Shown piece by piece: positions 33,316-40,996 of a stretch of DNA of 64,000 nucleotides. This stretch comes from Harryflintia acetispora (GTDB taxonomy: Bacteria > Bacillota > Clostridia > Oscillospirales > Ruminococcaceae). Both the position numbers and the translations under genes were made by a program. The notes beneath the pieces were generated by a model. The model was not told where the DNA came from, made no database searches, and was given only the letters and a program-made list of their open reading frames with translations. How positions within the stretch are numbered: position 1 is the stretch's first letter; each line of letters begins with the position of its first letter. Location: NCBI GenBank assembly GCA_004340125.1, contig SLUK01000001.1:434001-498000 (forward strand). Reading direction: 5' to 3'.

Positions 33316-33948
33316 ATGAATTTAATTCTGCTAGGAGCTCCGGGTGCCGGTAAGGGCACGCAGGCCCAGGTCATTTGCGAGCATCTCCACATCCCGACGA
33401 TCAGCACAGGAAACTGTCTGCGCGAAGCGGTGCAAAACGGCACCGAGATGGGCAAGGCCGCCAAGTCCTATATGGACAGCGGGAAGCTCGTCCCCGATGA
33501 GGTCGTGATCGGCATCATCAAGGACCGCTTGGCGCAGGAGGACTGCAAGGACGGCTTCATCCTCGACGGCTTCCCCCGCACCGTGCCTCAGGCCGAGGCG
33601 CTGGACAAGATGGGGGTCGAGATCGACCGGGTGATCGACCTTGAGGTGAGCGACGAGGCGATCCTCAAAAGGATGTCCGGCAGGCGGGTCTGCCAGAAAT
33701 GCGGCGCCTCCTTCCACGTCGACTACAAGCCCTCCAAAAAGGGCGAGGCGTGCGATGTGTGCGGCGGGGAGCTCATCATCCGCAAGGACGATAAGCCCGA
33801 AACCGTCAGGGAGCGCCTGCATGTCTATCACGAGCAGACCGAGCCGCTCAAGGGCTACTATGCCGCCAAGGGCAAGCTCAAGGTGGTCGAGGGCCAGGAG
33901 GACATCAAGGACACCACCGCCCTGACCCTCAAAGCCCTGGAGGCATAA
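33316..33948 (+). CDS. adk: Adenylate kinase
   Basis: 210-aa enzyme converting AMP + ATP to 2 ADP. The P-loop GAPGAGKGTQ is at residues 7-16, and the AMP-binding TISTGNCLREAV segment follows. The lid has four cysteines (CQKCG and CDVCGG), the zinc-binding lid form of Gram-positives. Usual place between secY and map. Confidence 0.96.
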   Translation: MNLILLGAPGAGKGTQAQVICEHLHIPTISTGNCLREAVQNGTEMGKAAKSYMDSGKLVPDEVVIGIIKDRLAQEDCKDGFILDGFPRTVPQAEALDKMGVEIDRVIDLEVSDEAILKRMSGRRVCQKCGASFHVDYKPSKKGEACDVCGGELIIRKDDKPETVRERLHVYHEQTEPLKGYYAAKGKLKVVEGQEDIKDTTALTLKALEA

Positions 33949-33953
33949 TCCGT

Positions 33954-34706
33954 ATGATAGTGGTGAAAAACCGGCCGGAACTCGAAAAGATGAGGCTGGC
34001 TGGAAAAATTTCAGGCCAGGCGCTGCGCCTGGCGGGCCAGCTGGTCGCTCCCGGCGTCACAACCGGCGAGATCGACAAGCAGGTCGAAGCATTCATCAGG
34101 TCTCAGGGCGCGATTCCATCATTCCTGGGCTATGGCGGATTCCCGGCGAGCGCGTGCATCTCGATCAACAACGAGGTGATCCACGGCATCCCCTCCCACT
34201 CCCGCGTCATCCATGAGGGCGACATCGTCAGCGTGGACGTGGGCGCGTATATCGACGGCTTTCACGGCGACAACGCGGCGACCTTCCCCTGCGGAGAGAT
34301 CTCCGACGAGGCGAAGGAGCTGCTGCGCGTCACCAAGGCGGGCCTCGAGGCGGGGATCGCAGCGGCGACGGCCGGCAACCGGATCGGAGACATCTCCGCG
34401 GCGGTGCAGGCTCTGGTCGAAGCGGCGGGCTTCGACGTGGTGACCGAGTATGTCGGGCACGGCGTCGGGCGGGATATGCACGAGGACCCCGAGGTGCCGA
34501 ACTTCGGGCAGGCTTCGCACGGACCACGCCTGGTCAGCGGGATGACCCTCGCGATCGAACCGATGGTCAACGTCAGCGGCCGCGCGGTAAAGAGGCTCAA
34601 GGACGGCTGGACGGTGATAACCGCCAGCGGGAGCCTGTCGGCTCACTTTGAGCACAGCGTGGCCATCACCGAGAATGGTCCCGTGATCCTAACCGATCCG
34701 GACTAG
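33954..34706 (+). CDS. map: Methionine aminopeptidase, type I
   Basis: 250 aa. It removes the initiator Met from nascent chains. Metal ligands are visible: Asp in VSVDVGAYIDGFHGDNA (two), His in GHGVGRDMHEDP, Glu in LAIEPMVN and in AHFEHSVAI. No N-terminal zinc-finger extension. ATG 33954, five bases after adk. Confidence 0.96.
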   Translation: MIVVKNRPELEKMRLAGKISGQALRLAGQLVAPGVTTGEIDKQVEAFIRSQGAIPSFLGYGGFPASACISINNEVIHGIPSHSRVIHEGDIVSVDVGAYIDGFHGDNAATFPCGEISDEAKELLRVTKAGLEAGIAAATAGNRIGDISAAVQALVEAAGFDVVTEYVGHGVGRDMHEDPEVPNFGQASHGPRLVSGMTLAIEPMVNVSGRAVKRLKDGWTVITASGSLSAHFEHSVAITENGPVILTDPD

Positions 34707-34719
34707 AGGAGGGACGGCG

Positions 34720-34998
34720 TTGACGGCAGGCCAGATTGTGTGCTCCAAGGCGGGGCGGGACAAGGGACGCTTTTTCGTCATCCTCAGGACCGAGGAGGAT
34801 TTCGCCTGGATCGCCGACGGCGATCTGCGGCCGCTCGCGCACCCTAAGCGCAAGCGGCAAAAGCACCTGGCCCCGACAAGCCAAAGGGCAAATGAAGAGG
34901 ACGTTCAAACTGACAAACGGCTCAGAAAGCTGCTGACAAACTATCAGACCCGCTCGACCCAGAGTGCGATAGGAGGAAATAAGCTTGTCGAAGAGTGA
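34720..34998 (+). CDS. KOW-domain RNA-binding protein
   Basis: 92 aa. The N-terminal half reads like an L14e/KOW domain (GQIVCSKAGRDKGRFFVIL), followed by a very basic stretch HPKRKRQKHLAPTS and a charged tail. Small KOW proteins are common between map and infA in Clostridia; they may help ribosome assembly, but the role is unproved. TTG start after GGAGGGACGGCG. Its last 14 bases overlap infA. Confidence 0.85.
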   Translation: MTAGQIVCSKAGRDKGRFFVILRTEEDFAWIADGDLRPLAHPKRKRQKHLAPTSQRANEEDVQTDKRLRKLLTNYQTRSTQSAIGGNKLVEE

Positions 34999-35203
34999 TG
35001 TAATTGAGATCGAGGGCAAGGTCATCGAGGCGCTGCCCAACGCGCAGTTCCAGGTGGAGCTCGAAAACGGGCATCAGATCCTGGCGCACATTTCCGGAAA
35101 GCTGCGCATGAATTTTATCAGAATTCTGCCCGGAGACAAGGTGACGGTGGAAATTTCCCCGTACGATCTGACCAAGGGCCGCATCACCTGGCGCTCGAAG
35201 TGA
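34985..35203 (+). CDS. infA: Translation initiation factor IF-1
   Basis: 72-aa OB-fold protein: VIEIEGKVIEALPNAQFQVELENGHQI, then SGKLRMNFIRILPGDKVTVE. It occludes the A site during initiation. It starts with TTG at 34985, nine bases after AGGAGG, inside the end of the KOW gene. Confidence 0.97.
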   Translation: MSKSDVIEIEGKVIEALPNAQFQVELENGHQILAHISGKLRMNFIRILPGDKVTVEISPYDLTKGRITWRSK

Positions 35204-35264
35204 GCACCGGCGGCGCCGTCAGAGTTTTGATGTTTCAAGAGGCATTTACAAGGAGGTAAACCCT

Positions 35265-35378
35265 ATGAAAGTAAGACCTTCCGTTAAGCCTATTTGCGAA
35301 AAATGCAAGATCATTAAGCGCAAAGGCCGCATAATGGTTATTTGTTCGAACCCGAAGCACAAACAGCGCCAGGGCTAG
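35265..35378 (+). CDS. rpmJ: 50S ribosomal protein L36
   Basis: 37-aa zinc-binding protein: MKVRPSVKPICEKCKIIKRK, then CSNPKHKQRQG. The three Cys and one His ligands are all present. AAGGAGGT precedes the ATG by eight bases. Confidence 0.96.
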   Translation: MKVRPSVKPICEKCKIIKRKGRIMVICSNPKHKQRQG

Positions 35379-35439
35379 AAAAGCGGGCGTCAGCGCGAGC
35401 TGCCGCTCACAACCGAGATAATGGAGGTGCAACAAAAGT

Positions 35440-35808
35440 ATGGCTCGTATTGCTGGTGTAGACCTGCCGAAGGATAAGCGGGTCGAAATAGGCCTTACCT
35501 ATATTTTGGGTATCGGCCGCAAAACAGCGAACGATATTCTCGCCGCCACCGGAGTCAACCCCGATATCCGCGTCAAGGACCTCTCGGAGGAAGACGTTTC
35601 CAAGCTGCGTGACTATATCGACCACAACGTACAGGTGGAAGGCGACCTTCGCCGCAAGACCGCAATGGACATCAAGCGCCTGGTGGAGATCGGCTGCTAC
35701 CGCGGGGTCCGTCATAGAAAGGGCCTGCCGGTGCGTGGTCAGAGAACCAAGACCAACGCGCGCACGAGAAAAGGTCCGAAGCGGACCATCGCCAACAAGA
35801 AGAAATAA
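35440..35808 (+). CDS. rpsM: 30S ribosomal protein S13
   Basis: 122 aa. MARIAGVDLPKDKRVEIGLTYI, the helix-two-turn-helix, and the basic tail GLPVRGQRTKTNARTRKGP that contacts the P-site tRNA are conserved. Confidence 0.97.
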   Translation: MARIAGVDLPKDKRVEIGLTYILGIGRKTANDILAATGVNPDIRVKDLSEEDVSKLRDYIDHNVQVEGDLRRKTAMDIKRLVEIGCYRGVRHRKGLPVRGQRTKTNARTRKGPKRTIANKKK

Positions 35809-35823
35809 GGGAGGGATTAGCAG

Positions 35824-36222
35824 ATGGCTAAAGCTACGGCCAAAAAGACCACACGCCGTCGTCGTGAACGCAAGAATATCGAACGTGGTGCTGCTCATAT
35901 CCAATCCACCTTTAATAACACCATCGTGACCATCACCGACACGCAGGGCAACGCGCTTTCCTGGGCAAGCTCGGGCGGGCTCGGGTTCCGCGGGTCGAGA
36001 AAGTCCACCCCGTTCGCGGCCCAGACTGCGGCTGAAACCGCTGCCAAGGCTGCCATGGAGCATGGGCTCAAGAGTGTCGAGGTGTTTGTTAAGGGCCCGG
36101 GTTCCGGACGTGAGGCCGCCATCCGCGCGCTGCAGGCCGCGGGGCTTGAGGTGAGCATGATCAAGGACGTCACCCCGATCGCTCACAACGGCTGCCGTCC
36201 GCCCAAGAGAAGACGCGTATAG
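35824..36222 (+). CDS. rpsK: 30S ribosomal protein S11
   Basis: 132 aa. AHIQSTFNNTIVTITDTQGN, GFRGSRKSTPFAAQ and the basic end NGCRPPKRRRV are standard. The 15-bp gap after rpsM holds the ribosome site. Confidence 0.97.
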   Translation: MAKATAKKTTRRRRERKNIERGAAHIQSTFNNTIVTITDTQGNALSWASSGGLGFRGSRKSTPFAAQTAAETAAKAAMEHGLKSVEVFVKGPGSGREAAIRALQAAGLEVSMIKDVTPIAHNGCRPPKRRRV

Positions 36223-36248
36223 TTATGATACAGGGAGGTGCAATCTAA

Positions 36249-36875
36249 ATGGCAAGATATACCGGCGCGGTCTGCCGTCAGTGCCGCCGTGAGGGACAGA
36301 AACTGTTTTTGAAGGGTGAGCGCTGCTACACTGACAAGTGCGCGATTGCCCGCAGGGCCTATGCCCCCGGACAGCACGGCCAGGGCCGCAAGAAGACTTC
36401 CGAGTACGGGCTCCAGCTTCGTGCGAAGCAGAAGGCCAGACGTTTCTACGGCGTGCTCGAGAGCCAGTTCGCGAAATATTTCGATATGGCTGAGCGCAAG
36501 CCCGGCATGACCGGTGAGAACCTGCTCAGGATCCTGGAGAGCCGCATGGACAACGTGGTTTACCGCGTGGGCTTCGCCGCTTCCAGAAAAGAGGCCAGGC
36601 AGCTGGTCCGCCACGGCCATTATACGGTCAACGGCAAAAAGATGGATATCCCGTCCTACCTGCTCAAAGCGGGTGATGTGATCGCTGTCGCGGGCAAGAG
36701 CAAGAATTCGGACAAGATCAAGGCGGTCGTTGAGACCAACGGCGCGCGTCCTGTTCCGAAGTGGCTCGATGTCGACAAGGATAAACTTGAGGCAAGAGTG
36801 ATCCAGCTTCCGAACCGTGAGGACATCGACCTCGACGTCGAAGAGCACCTCATCGTCGAGCTGTACTCCAAGTAA
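36249..36875 (+). CDS. rpsD: 30S ribosomal protein S4, zinc-binding form
   Basis: 208 aa. The N-terminus has four cysteines (CRQC near residue 9, then Cys at about 26 and 31), the zinc-binding C+ variant. The S4 domain RMDNVVYRVGFAASRKEARQLVRHGH is near residue 95. S4 usually represses the alpha operon. Confidence 0.97.
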   Translation: MARYTGAVCRQCRREGQKLFLKGERCYTDKCAIARRAYAPGQHGQGRKKTSEYGLQLRAKQKARRFYGVLESQFAKYFDMAERKPGMTGENLLRILESRMDNVVYRVGFAASRKEARQLVRHGHYTVNGKKMDIPSYLLKAGDVIAVAGKSKNSDKIKAVVETNGARPVPKWLDVDKDKLEARVIQLPNREDIDLDVEEHLIVELYSK

Positions 36876-36961
36876 TCCTGGTCTGGCCCGCCCGTCCGTG
36901 TGGACGGGCAGCGAACAGAAATCAGCATGGGAATGCGAACCTTTAAAGGGAGGGACCAATT

Positions 36962-37963
36962 ATGGTACGAATCATCGAACCCAAAATCGAGATGGTCGAC
37001 CTCAAACCCGATGGGACCTATGGCAAGTTTGTCGTCGAGCCGCTCGACCGCGGATTCGGTACGACGCTGGGTAACAGTTTAAGGCGTGTGTTGCTCTCCT
37101 CGCTTCCTGGTGTTGCGGTCACATCGATTAAGATTGACGGGATCCAGCACGAGTTTTCCACGATCCCGGGCGTGAAAGAGGATGTTACCGAAATCGTTCT
37201 CAATATTAAGGGATTGACCGCCAAGCTCTACAGCGATATGCCCAAGATCGTGTATATCGACGCGCAGGGCGAGTGCGAAGTCACGGCGGGCGATATCCAG
37301 TGTGACTCGGACGTTGAGATCCTCGACCCGAGCATGCACATCGCCACCCTGGGAGAGGGCGCGACCCTTTCCATGGAGATCGTGATCGACAAGGGGCAGG
37401 GCTATGTCTCGGCCGACCGCAACAAGCAGCTGATGAAAGAGAAGATGCTTGGCGACAAGTCGATTTCCGATCGCAACCAGATAGACAAAATGATCGTCGG
37501 CAAGATTTATGTCGACAGCATCTACACCCCCGTCTTGAAGGTGAACTACACGGTTGAGAATACCCGCGTTGAGCAGATCACCGACTATGACAAATTGACA
37601 TTAGAGGTCTGGACTGACGGTACGATCTCCGCCAAGGAGTCGGTCAGTCTGGCAGCCAAGATCCTCAATAGACAACTCAACCACTTCGTGGACCTGTCCG
37701 ACGAGGTGGGCAGCACGGAGATCCTCGAAAAGAGCGAGGACAACATGAGCGAGAAAGTCCTTGAGATGACCATTGAAGAGCTTGACCTGTCGGTGCGCGC
37801 ATTCAACTGCTTAAAACGCGCGGGCGTCAATACGGTAAACGACCTCATCAACAAGTCTCCCGAAGAGATGATGAAGGTCCGCAACCTTGGAAAGAAATCC
37901 CTGGAAGAGGTTATCAGCAAGCTGGAAAGCCTGGGCTTTAACCTCAGCAAGGAAGAAGAATAG
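36962..37963 (+). CDS. rpoA: RNA polymerase alpha subunit
   Basis: 333 aa. The N-terminal dimerisation domain starts with the usual EPKIE segment and has GTTLGNSLRRVLLSSLPG; the C-terminal domain has ELDLSVRAFNCLKRAGVNTV and RNLGKKSLEEV for UP-element and activator contacts. It is about 18 residues longer than the typical 315. The extra segment, with KEKMLGDKSISDRNQIDKM, lies around 160-178 between the YVSADRN and DSIYTPVLKVNY motifs. Confidence 0.96.
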   Translation: MVRIIEPKIEMVDLKPDGTYGKFVVEPLDRGFGTTLGNSLRRVLLSSLPGVAVTSIKIDGIQHEFSTIPGVKEDVTEIVLNIKGLTAKLYSDMPKIVYIDAQGECEVTAGDIQCDSDVEILDPSMHIATLGEGATLSMEIVIDKGQGYVSADRNKQLMKEKMLGDKSISDRNQIDKMIVGKIYVDSIYTPVLKVNYTVENTRVEQITDYDKLTLEVWTDGTISAKESVSLAAKILNRQLNHFVDLSDEVGSTEILEKSEDNMSEKVLEMTIEELDLSVRAFNCLKRAGVNTVNDLINKSPEEMMKVRNLGKKSLEEVISKLESLGFNLSKEEE

Positions 37964-38030
37964 GAGAGAAGTCTCCTCTGGGGGCCATGCCCCACCATCA
38001 TGCAAAGTTGCAAAGAAGGAGTGAATTTCG

Positions 38031-38372
38031 ATGCCAGGTACCAGAAAGCTCGGCAGGAGCACCGACCACCGCAGGGCTATGCTTCGCGCAATGGTGACCT
38101 ATCTGCTCGAAAACGGGAAGATCGAAACCACCGTTACCAGAGCCAAAGAGGTCCGTGCGATGACCGAGAAGATGATCACGACGGCGAAACTTGATAATCT
38201 CCACTCCAAGCGTCAGGCGTACTCTTTCATCACGAAAGAGGATGTTGCGAAAAAACTTTTTGATGATATTGCCCCGAAATACAAGGACAAGAACGGCGGC
38301 TACACCAGAATCATCAAAATCGGACCGCGCCGCGGCGACGCTGCCGAGATGGCCATCATCGAGTTGGTCTAA
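38031..38372 (+). CDS. rplQ: 50S ribosomal protein L17
   Basis: 113 aa, the short bacterial form. RKLGRSTDHRRAMLRAMVTYLLENGKIETT and GYTRIIKIGPRRGDAAEMAIIEL are diagnostic. Last gene of the superoperon; a terminator follows. Confidence 0.97.
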   Translation: MPGTRKLGRSTDHRRAMLRAMVTYLLENGKIETTVTRAKEVRAMTEKMITTAKLDNLHSKRQAYSFITKEDVAKKLFDDIAPKYKDKNGGYTRIIKIGPRRGDAAEMAIIELV

Positions 38373-38385
38373 CAACATGATCAGG

Positions 38386-38421
38386 AATCCCCGGTGCCCT
38401 GTGAGGGCTGCCGGGGATTTT
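38386..38421 (+). terminator. Terminator of the ribosomal superoperon
   Basis: AATCCCCGG pairs with CCGGGGATT, with an inner GCCCT/AGGGC stem, followed by TTAG. The T-run is short, so some read-through into rqcP is possible. Confidence 0.75.
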
Positions 38422-38488
38422 AGTTATCCGCCTCCACGCATAAAGCACGGGGGGCGAGATACAATGGAAAAGATAAAGGAGGAAGGAC

Positions 38489-38740
38489 ATGAGATTGGAC
38501 AAATACCTCAAGGTCACCCGGCTGATCAAAAGGCGCACCATCGCCAACGAGGCCTGCGACGCGGGGCGGATCCTGGTGGACGGCAAACCGGCGCGCGCGA
38601 GCTATCCCATCAAAGAGGGGGACGTCATCGAGATCGCGCTCGGGCAGCGCCCACTCAAGGTAAAAGTGCTCAAGGTTTCGGAATTTGCCACCAAGGACGA
38701 CGCCCCCCTGCTCTATGAGGTGCTCGCCGCCGGGGAATAG
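38489..38740 (+). CDS. rqcP: RqcP-type S4-domain protein (ribosome quality control)
   Basis: 83 aa, essentially one S4 RNA-binding domain: MRLDKYLKVTRLIKRRTIAN, then AGRILVDGKPARASYPIKEGD. In Bacillus RqcP (YabO) works with RqcH on stalled 50S subunits during Ala-tailing. The gene order rqcP-yabP-yabQ-divIC-yabR is the same as in Bacillus, which supports the call. AAAGGAGGAAGG before the ATG. Confidence 0.92.
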   Translation: MRLDKYLKVTRLIKRRTIANEACDAGRILVDGKPARASYPIKEGDVIEIALGQRPLKVKVLKVSEFATKDDAPLLYEVLAAGE

Positions 38741-38810
38741 AGCGCAGGGGCGCGGCATATAGATTGGTATACCGGTTCGTGAAAAATTGGGACGAGGGGG
38801 ATACCGATCC

Positions 38811-39098
38811 ATGAGCGACGAAAAGGAAAAGACCGGCTTTCAGCAGCCGCACAATGTAATATTGGAAGACCGCCACCGGCTTTCCATCTCGGGGGTGCAG
38901 GACATCGACAGCTACGACGAGCAGTCGGTGATCGCCTTCACCGAGCTGGGGGAGCTGACCATCAAGGGGTTCGATCTGCATATCAACAAGATCGACGTGC
39001 AGACCGGCGAGCTCGACCTGGAGGGCGAAATCTGGTCGCTGAGCTACAGCGAGGCGCAGCCCAAGCGGGGAGGGTTCCTTTCCCGTCTCTTCAAGTAA
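38811..39098 (+). CDS. yabP: Sporulation protein YabP
   Basis: 95 aa. LEDRHRLSISGVQDIDSYDE and GELTIKGFDLHINKIDVQTGEL match the YabP/YqfC family, needed for spore cortex formation in Bacillus. The ATG at 38811 has GAGGGGG 10 bases upstream. It is followed directly by yabQ, its usual partner. Confidence 0.9.
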   Translation: MSDEKEKTGFQQPHNVILEDRHRLSISGVQDIDSYDEQSVIAFTELGELTIKGFDLHINKIDVQTGELDLEGEIWSLSYSEAQPKRGGFLSRLFK

Positions 39099-39128
39099 TC
39101 CGTAATTCGGGAGAGGGGGCTGCGGCTC

Positions 39129-39707
39129 TTGGAGGTCAATATCGCACAGCAGACCCTGCTGTTTTTCTGGTCCATCCTGCTCGGGGCGGGCCTCATGCTG
39201 CTATACGATCTGTTCCGCATTCTCAGGATCGCCGTCTATAACCCCGCGCCGCTGGTCATGGCCGAGGACATCCTCTTCTGGGGGGTGTGCGCGGTGGTAA
39301 CCTTCCTGTTCATGATCGCTGAGAACCACGGGGAAATCCGTTATTTCATCCTGCTCGGCGAGCTGCTCGGGGCCCTGCTCTGCTACTATACCCTGTCAAG
39401 GGTGCTGATGGCCTGCTCGAAGGCGATTATCAGCCTGATCCGGCGGATCGCGCGGGTCATTTACCGGTTGCTGCTGCGTCCGGTTTACCGGGTGATCCAC
39501 TGGGTTGCGCGGCTTTTCATCCGGATTGTGGGCTTCTTTGGCGCTCTTTCAAAAAAAACTTGCCATAAAGCGAATTACGCCTTGAAACGCAGGCGTGTTA
39601 TGTTGTATAATCTAGTTATATCTGAAAGAGACAAACGCCGCGGGAAAAAGGGAGCGAAACGTCATGAGGGCAAAGAAGAGCAAGGCGCCGGTGCGCCACA
39701 CGCCTAA
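39129..39707 (+). CDS. yabQ: Spore cortex biosynthesis protein YabQ
   Basis: 192-aa membrane protein with three or four helices: LLFFWSILLGAGLMLLYDLFRILR near the start is diagnostic, and a basic tail follows. Located in the outer forespore membrane in Bacillus. TTG start at 39129. Its 3' end overlaps divIC by 44 bp. Confidence 0.87.
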   Translation: MEVNIAQQTLLFFWSILLGAGLMLLYDLFRILRIAVYNPAPLVMAEDILFWGVCAVVTFLFMIAENHGEIRYFILLGELLGALLCYYTLSRVLMACSKAIISLIRRIARVIYRLLLRPVYRVIHWVARLFIRIVGFFGALSKKTCHKANYALKRRRVMLYNLVISERDKRRGKKGAKRHEGKEEQGAGAPHA

Positions 39708-39972
39708 GAATAAACTGTTTCGTCTGGCGGTGATCGCCTTTGCGATCTATTCCGGGGTCTCCCTGATCCAGCTGCAGGCCGATATCACGGCCCGGCGCGC
39801 GGAGCTCAGTGACATCCAGCGCAAGTGCGAGGAGCAGCGGATCGAGAACAAGGAGCTGGAGCTGCAGCTGAGCAAGGGCGACGACATGGATTATATCGAG
39901 CGTACCGCGCGCGAGCGGCTTGATTTCGTTTACCCGTATGAGACGGTGTATATCAATGCATCGGGAAGCTGA
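39664..39972 (+). CDS. divIC: Septum formation initiator DivIC/FtsB
   Basis: 102-aa bitopic division protein: a basic cytoplasmic N-terminus, one helix (LFRLAVIAFAIYSGVSLIQL, about 19-38), a coiled coil (ITARRAELSDIQRKCEEQRI to about 75), and the GDDMDYIERTARERLDFVYP C-terminal motif. It acts with FtsL/DivIB at the septum. The start, 44 bp inside yabQ, follows GGGAGCG. Confidence 0.9.
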   Translation: MRAKKSKAPVRHTPKNKLFRLAVIAFAIYSGVSLIQLQADITARRAELSDIQRKCEEQRIENKELELQLSKGDDMDYIERTARERLDFVYPYETVYINASGS

Positions 39973-40028
39973 TGCATTCGCATATAAAATTTGAGGGGCA
40001 ACAAAGCTGAGGAGGAACTGCAAACAGT

Positions 40029-40559
40029 ATGCAGGTAGAAGTAGGGAATATCCTGGAGGCGAAGGTTACCGGCATCACCAAGTTCGGCGCATTCGTCAAG
40101 TTCGAGAACGACCAGACGGCAATGGTCCATATCTCCGAGATCGCGCCGACCTATGTCAACGACATTTCTGAGCATCTGAGCATGGGACAGGTCGTCAAGG
40201 TCAAGATTCTGAATATTTCCGAGGATGGGAAGATCAGCGCATCCATCAAGCGCACCCTTCCAGCGCCCGAGCGTCCGGCGGGCGGCCCCCCGAGGGGCGG
40301 CGCGCCGCGCGGAGGCTCTCCCCGCCCGGCGGGCGGAGGCGGCGCTCCACGCAGCGGCGGCCAGAGGCCTGCTCCGAACGCGAACCGGGGACGGGGCGGG
40401 CAGCAAAACCGGAGCAATCTGGCATCCCAGTTCCCGCCTCAGCCGGCCAGCTTTGAGGATATGCTCTCCAAGTTTATGCAGCAGAGCGACGATAAGATGT
40501 CCGACATGAAGAAGACCATGAACGTCAAGCATCAGAATTCCCGCCGCGGAAGAAAATAA
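40029..40559 (+). CDS. yabR: S1-domain RNA-binding protein (YabR type)
   Basis: 176 aa. One S1 domain fills residues 1-75 (VGNILEAKVTGITKFGAFVK, MVHISEIAPTYVNDI). A long Gly/Pro/Arg-rich low-complexity segment (about 78-130) follows, then a short helical end (SFEDMLSKFMQQSDDKMSDM). Bacillus YabR lacks such a long RGG-like middle. GAGGAAC-type site before the ATG. Last gene of the rqcP block. Confidence 0.88.
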   Translation: MQVEVGNILEAKVTGITKFGAFVKFENDQTAMVHISEIAPTYVNDISEHLSMGQVVKVKILNISEDGKISASIKRTLPAPERPAGGPPRGGAPRGGSPRPAGGGGAPRSGGQRPAPNANRGRGGQQNRSNLASQFPPQPASFEDMLSKFMQQSDDKMSDMKKTMNVKHQNSRRGRK

Positions 40560-40569
40560 TGCACGTTCT

Positions 40570-40595
40570 CCCCCGTCGCAAGGCGGGGGAATTCT
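40570..40595 (+). terminator. Terminator after yabR
   Basis: CCCCCGTC / GGCGGGGG with a GCAA tetraloop (one T-G pair), then AATTCTT. Stem 8 bp, 10 bases after the stop. Confidence 0.7.
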
Positions 40596-40599
40596 TGTA

Positions 40600-40907
40600 C
40601 CCGCCCGAGGAGCGACGCAGAGCTGCCGGGCGCTTCGGTCGCGCCTCCCGGATAACGGGCGACTCGGGGCCTTGGCCTTTACTTAATCGCCTTTCCCGCC
40701 TGGCGGGCAAAAAAAGAGCGCCGCTTTTTAAGCGGCGCGAAGACGAAGTAAAAGGCACAAAAAAGAAGTTTGGGGAAGTGAAAGGTCTGGCTGCATCCTG
40801 CGCCGCATGGGCTGGATGGGCGCTGGGTCAGCCGGAAAGTTTCGTGCACAGCACTCTCTGCCGCATGGTGGGGCGGCAGACGCAAGAAAGGGCTTGGCTT
40901 CCCTTGC
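40600..40907. other. Non-coding GC-rich intergenic stretch with several hairpins
   Basis: I find no gene here: the frames in both directions are Arg/Ala-rich and without ribosome sites. It contains short palindromes: CGGGAGGCGCG-type pairing at 40627-40652, CCCGCCTGGCGGG at 40697-40709, and GCGCCGCT/AGCGGCGC at 40720-40738. The last has a TCTTTTTTT tail on the minus strand and could stop minus-strand transcription. Confidence 0.5.
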
Positions 40908-40947
40908 TTGACAACCATATAATAACATAATTTACAATATTTGTAAA
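40908..40947 (+). promoter_or_regulatory. AT-rich control region with palindrome before the amidohydrolase
   Basis: TTGACA at 40908-40913 could be a -35 box; the fit to TTTACA at 40931 as -10 is weak. TTTACAATATTTGTAAA (40931-40947) is a perfect 7-bp inverted repeat and a likely repressor site. It is 50 bp upstream of the coding start. Confidence 0.5.
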
Positions 40948-40996
40948 TAGTCTTGTCCAAATTTATTTTGAAAAATATCACTTTCTGGAGGATGTT

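Noticed and set aside
40559..40930. A 123-codon plus-strand frame after yabR
   Set aside because: Starts at the yabR stop, crosses the terminator and is Arg/Gly-rich without family features.
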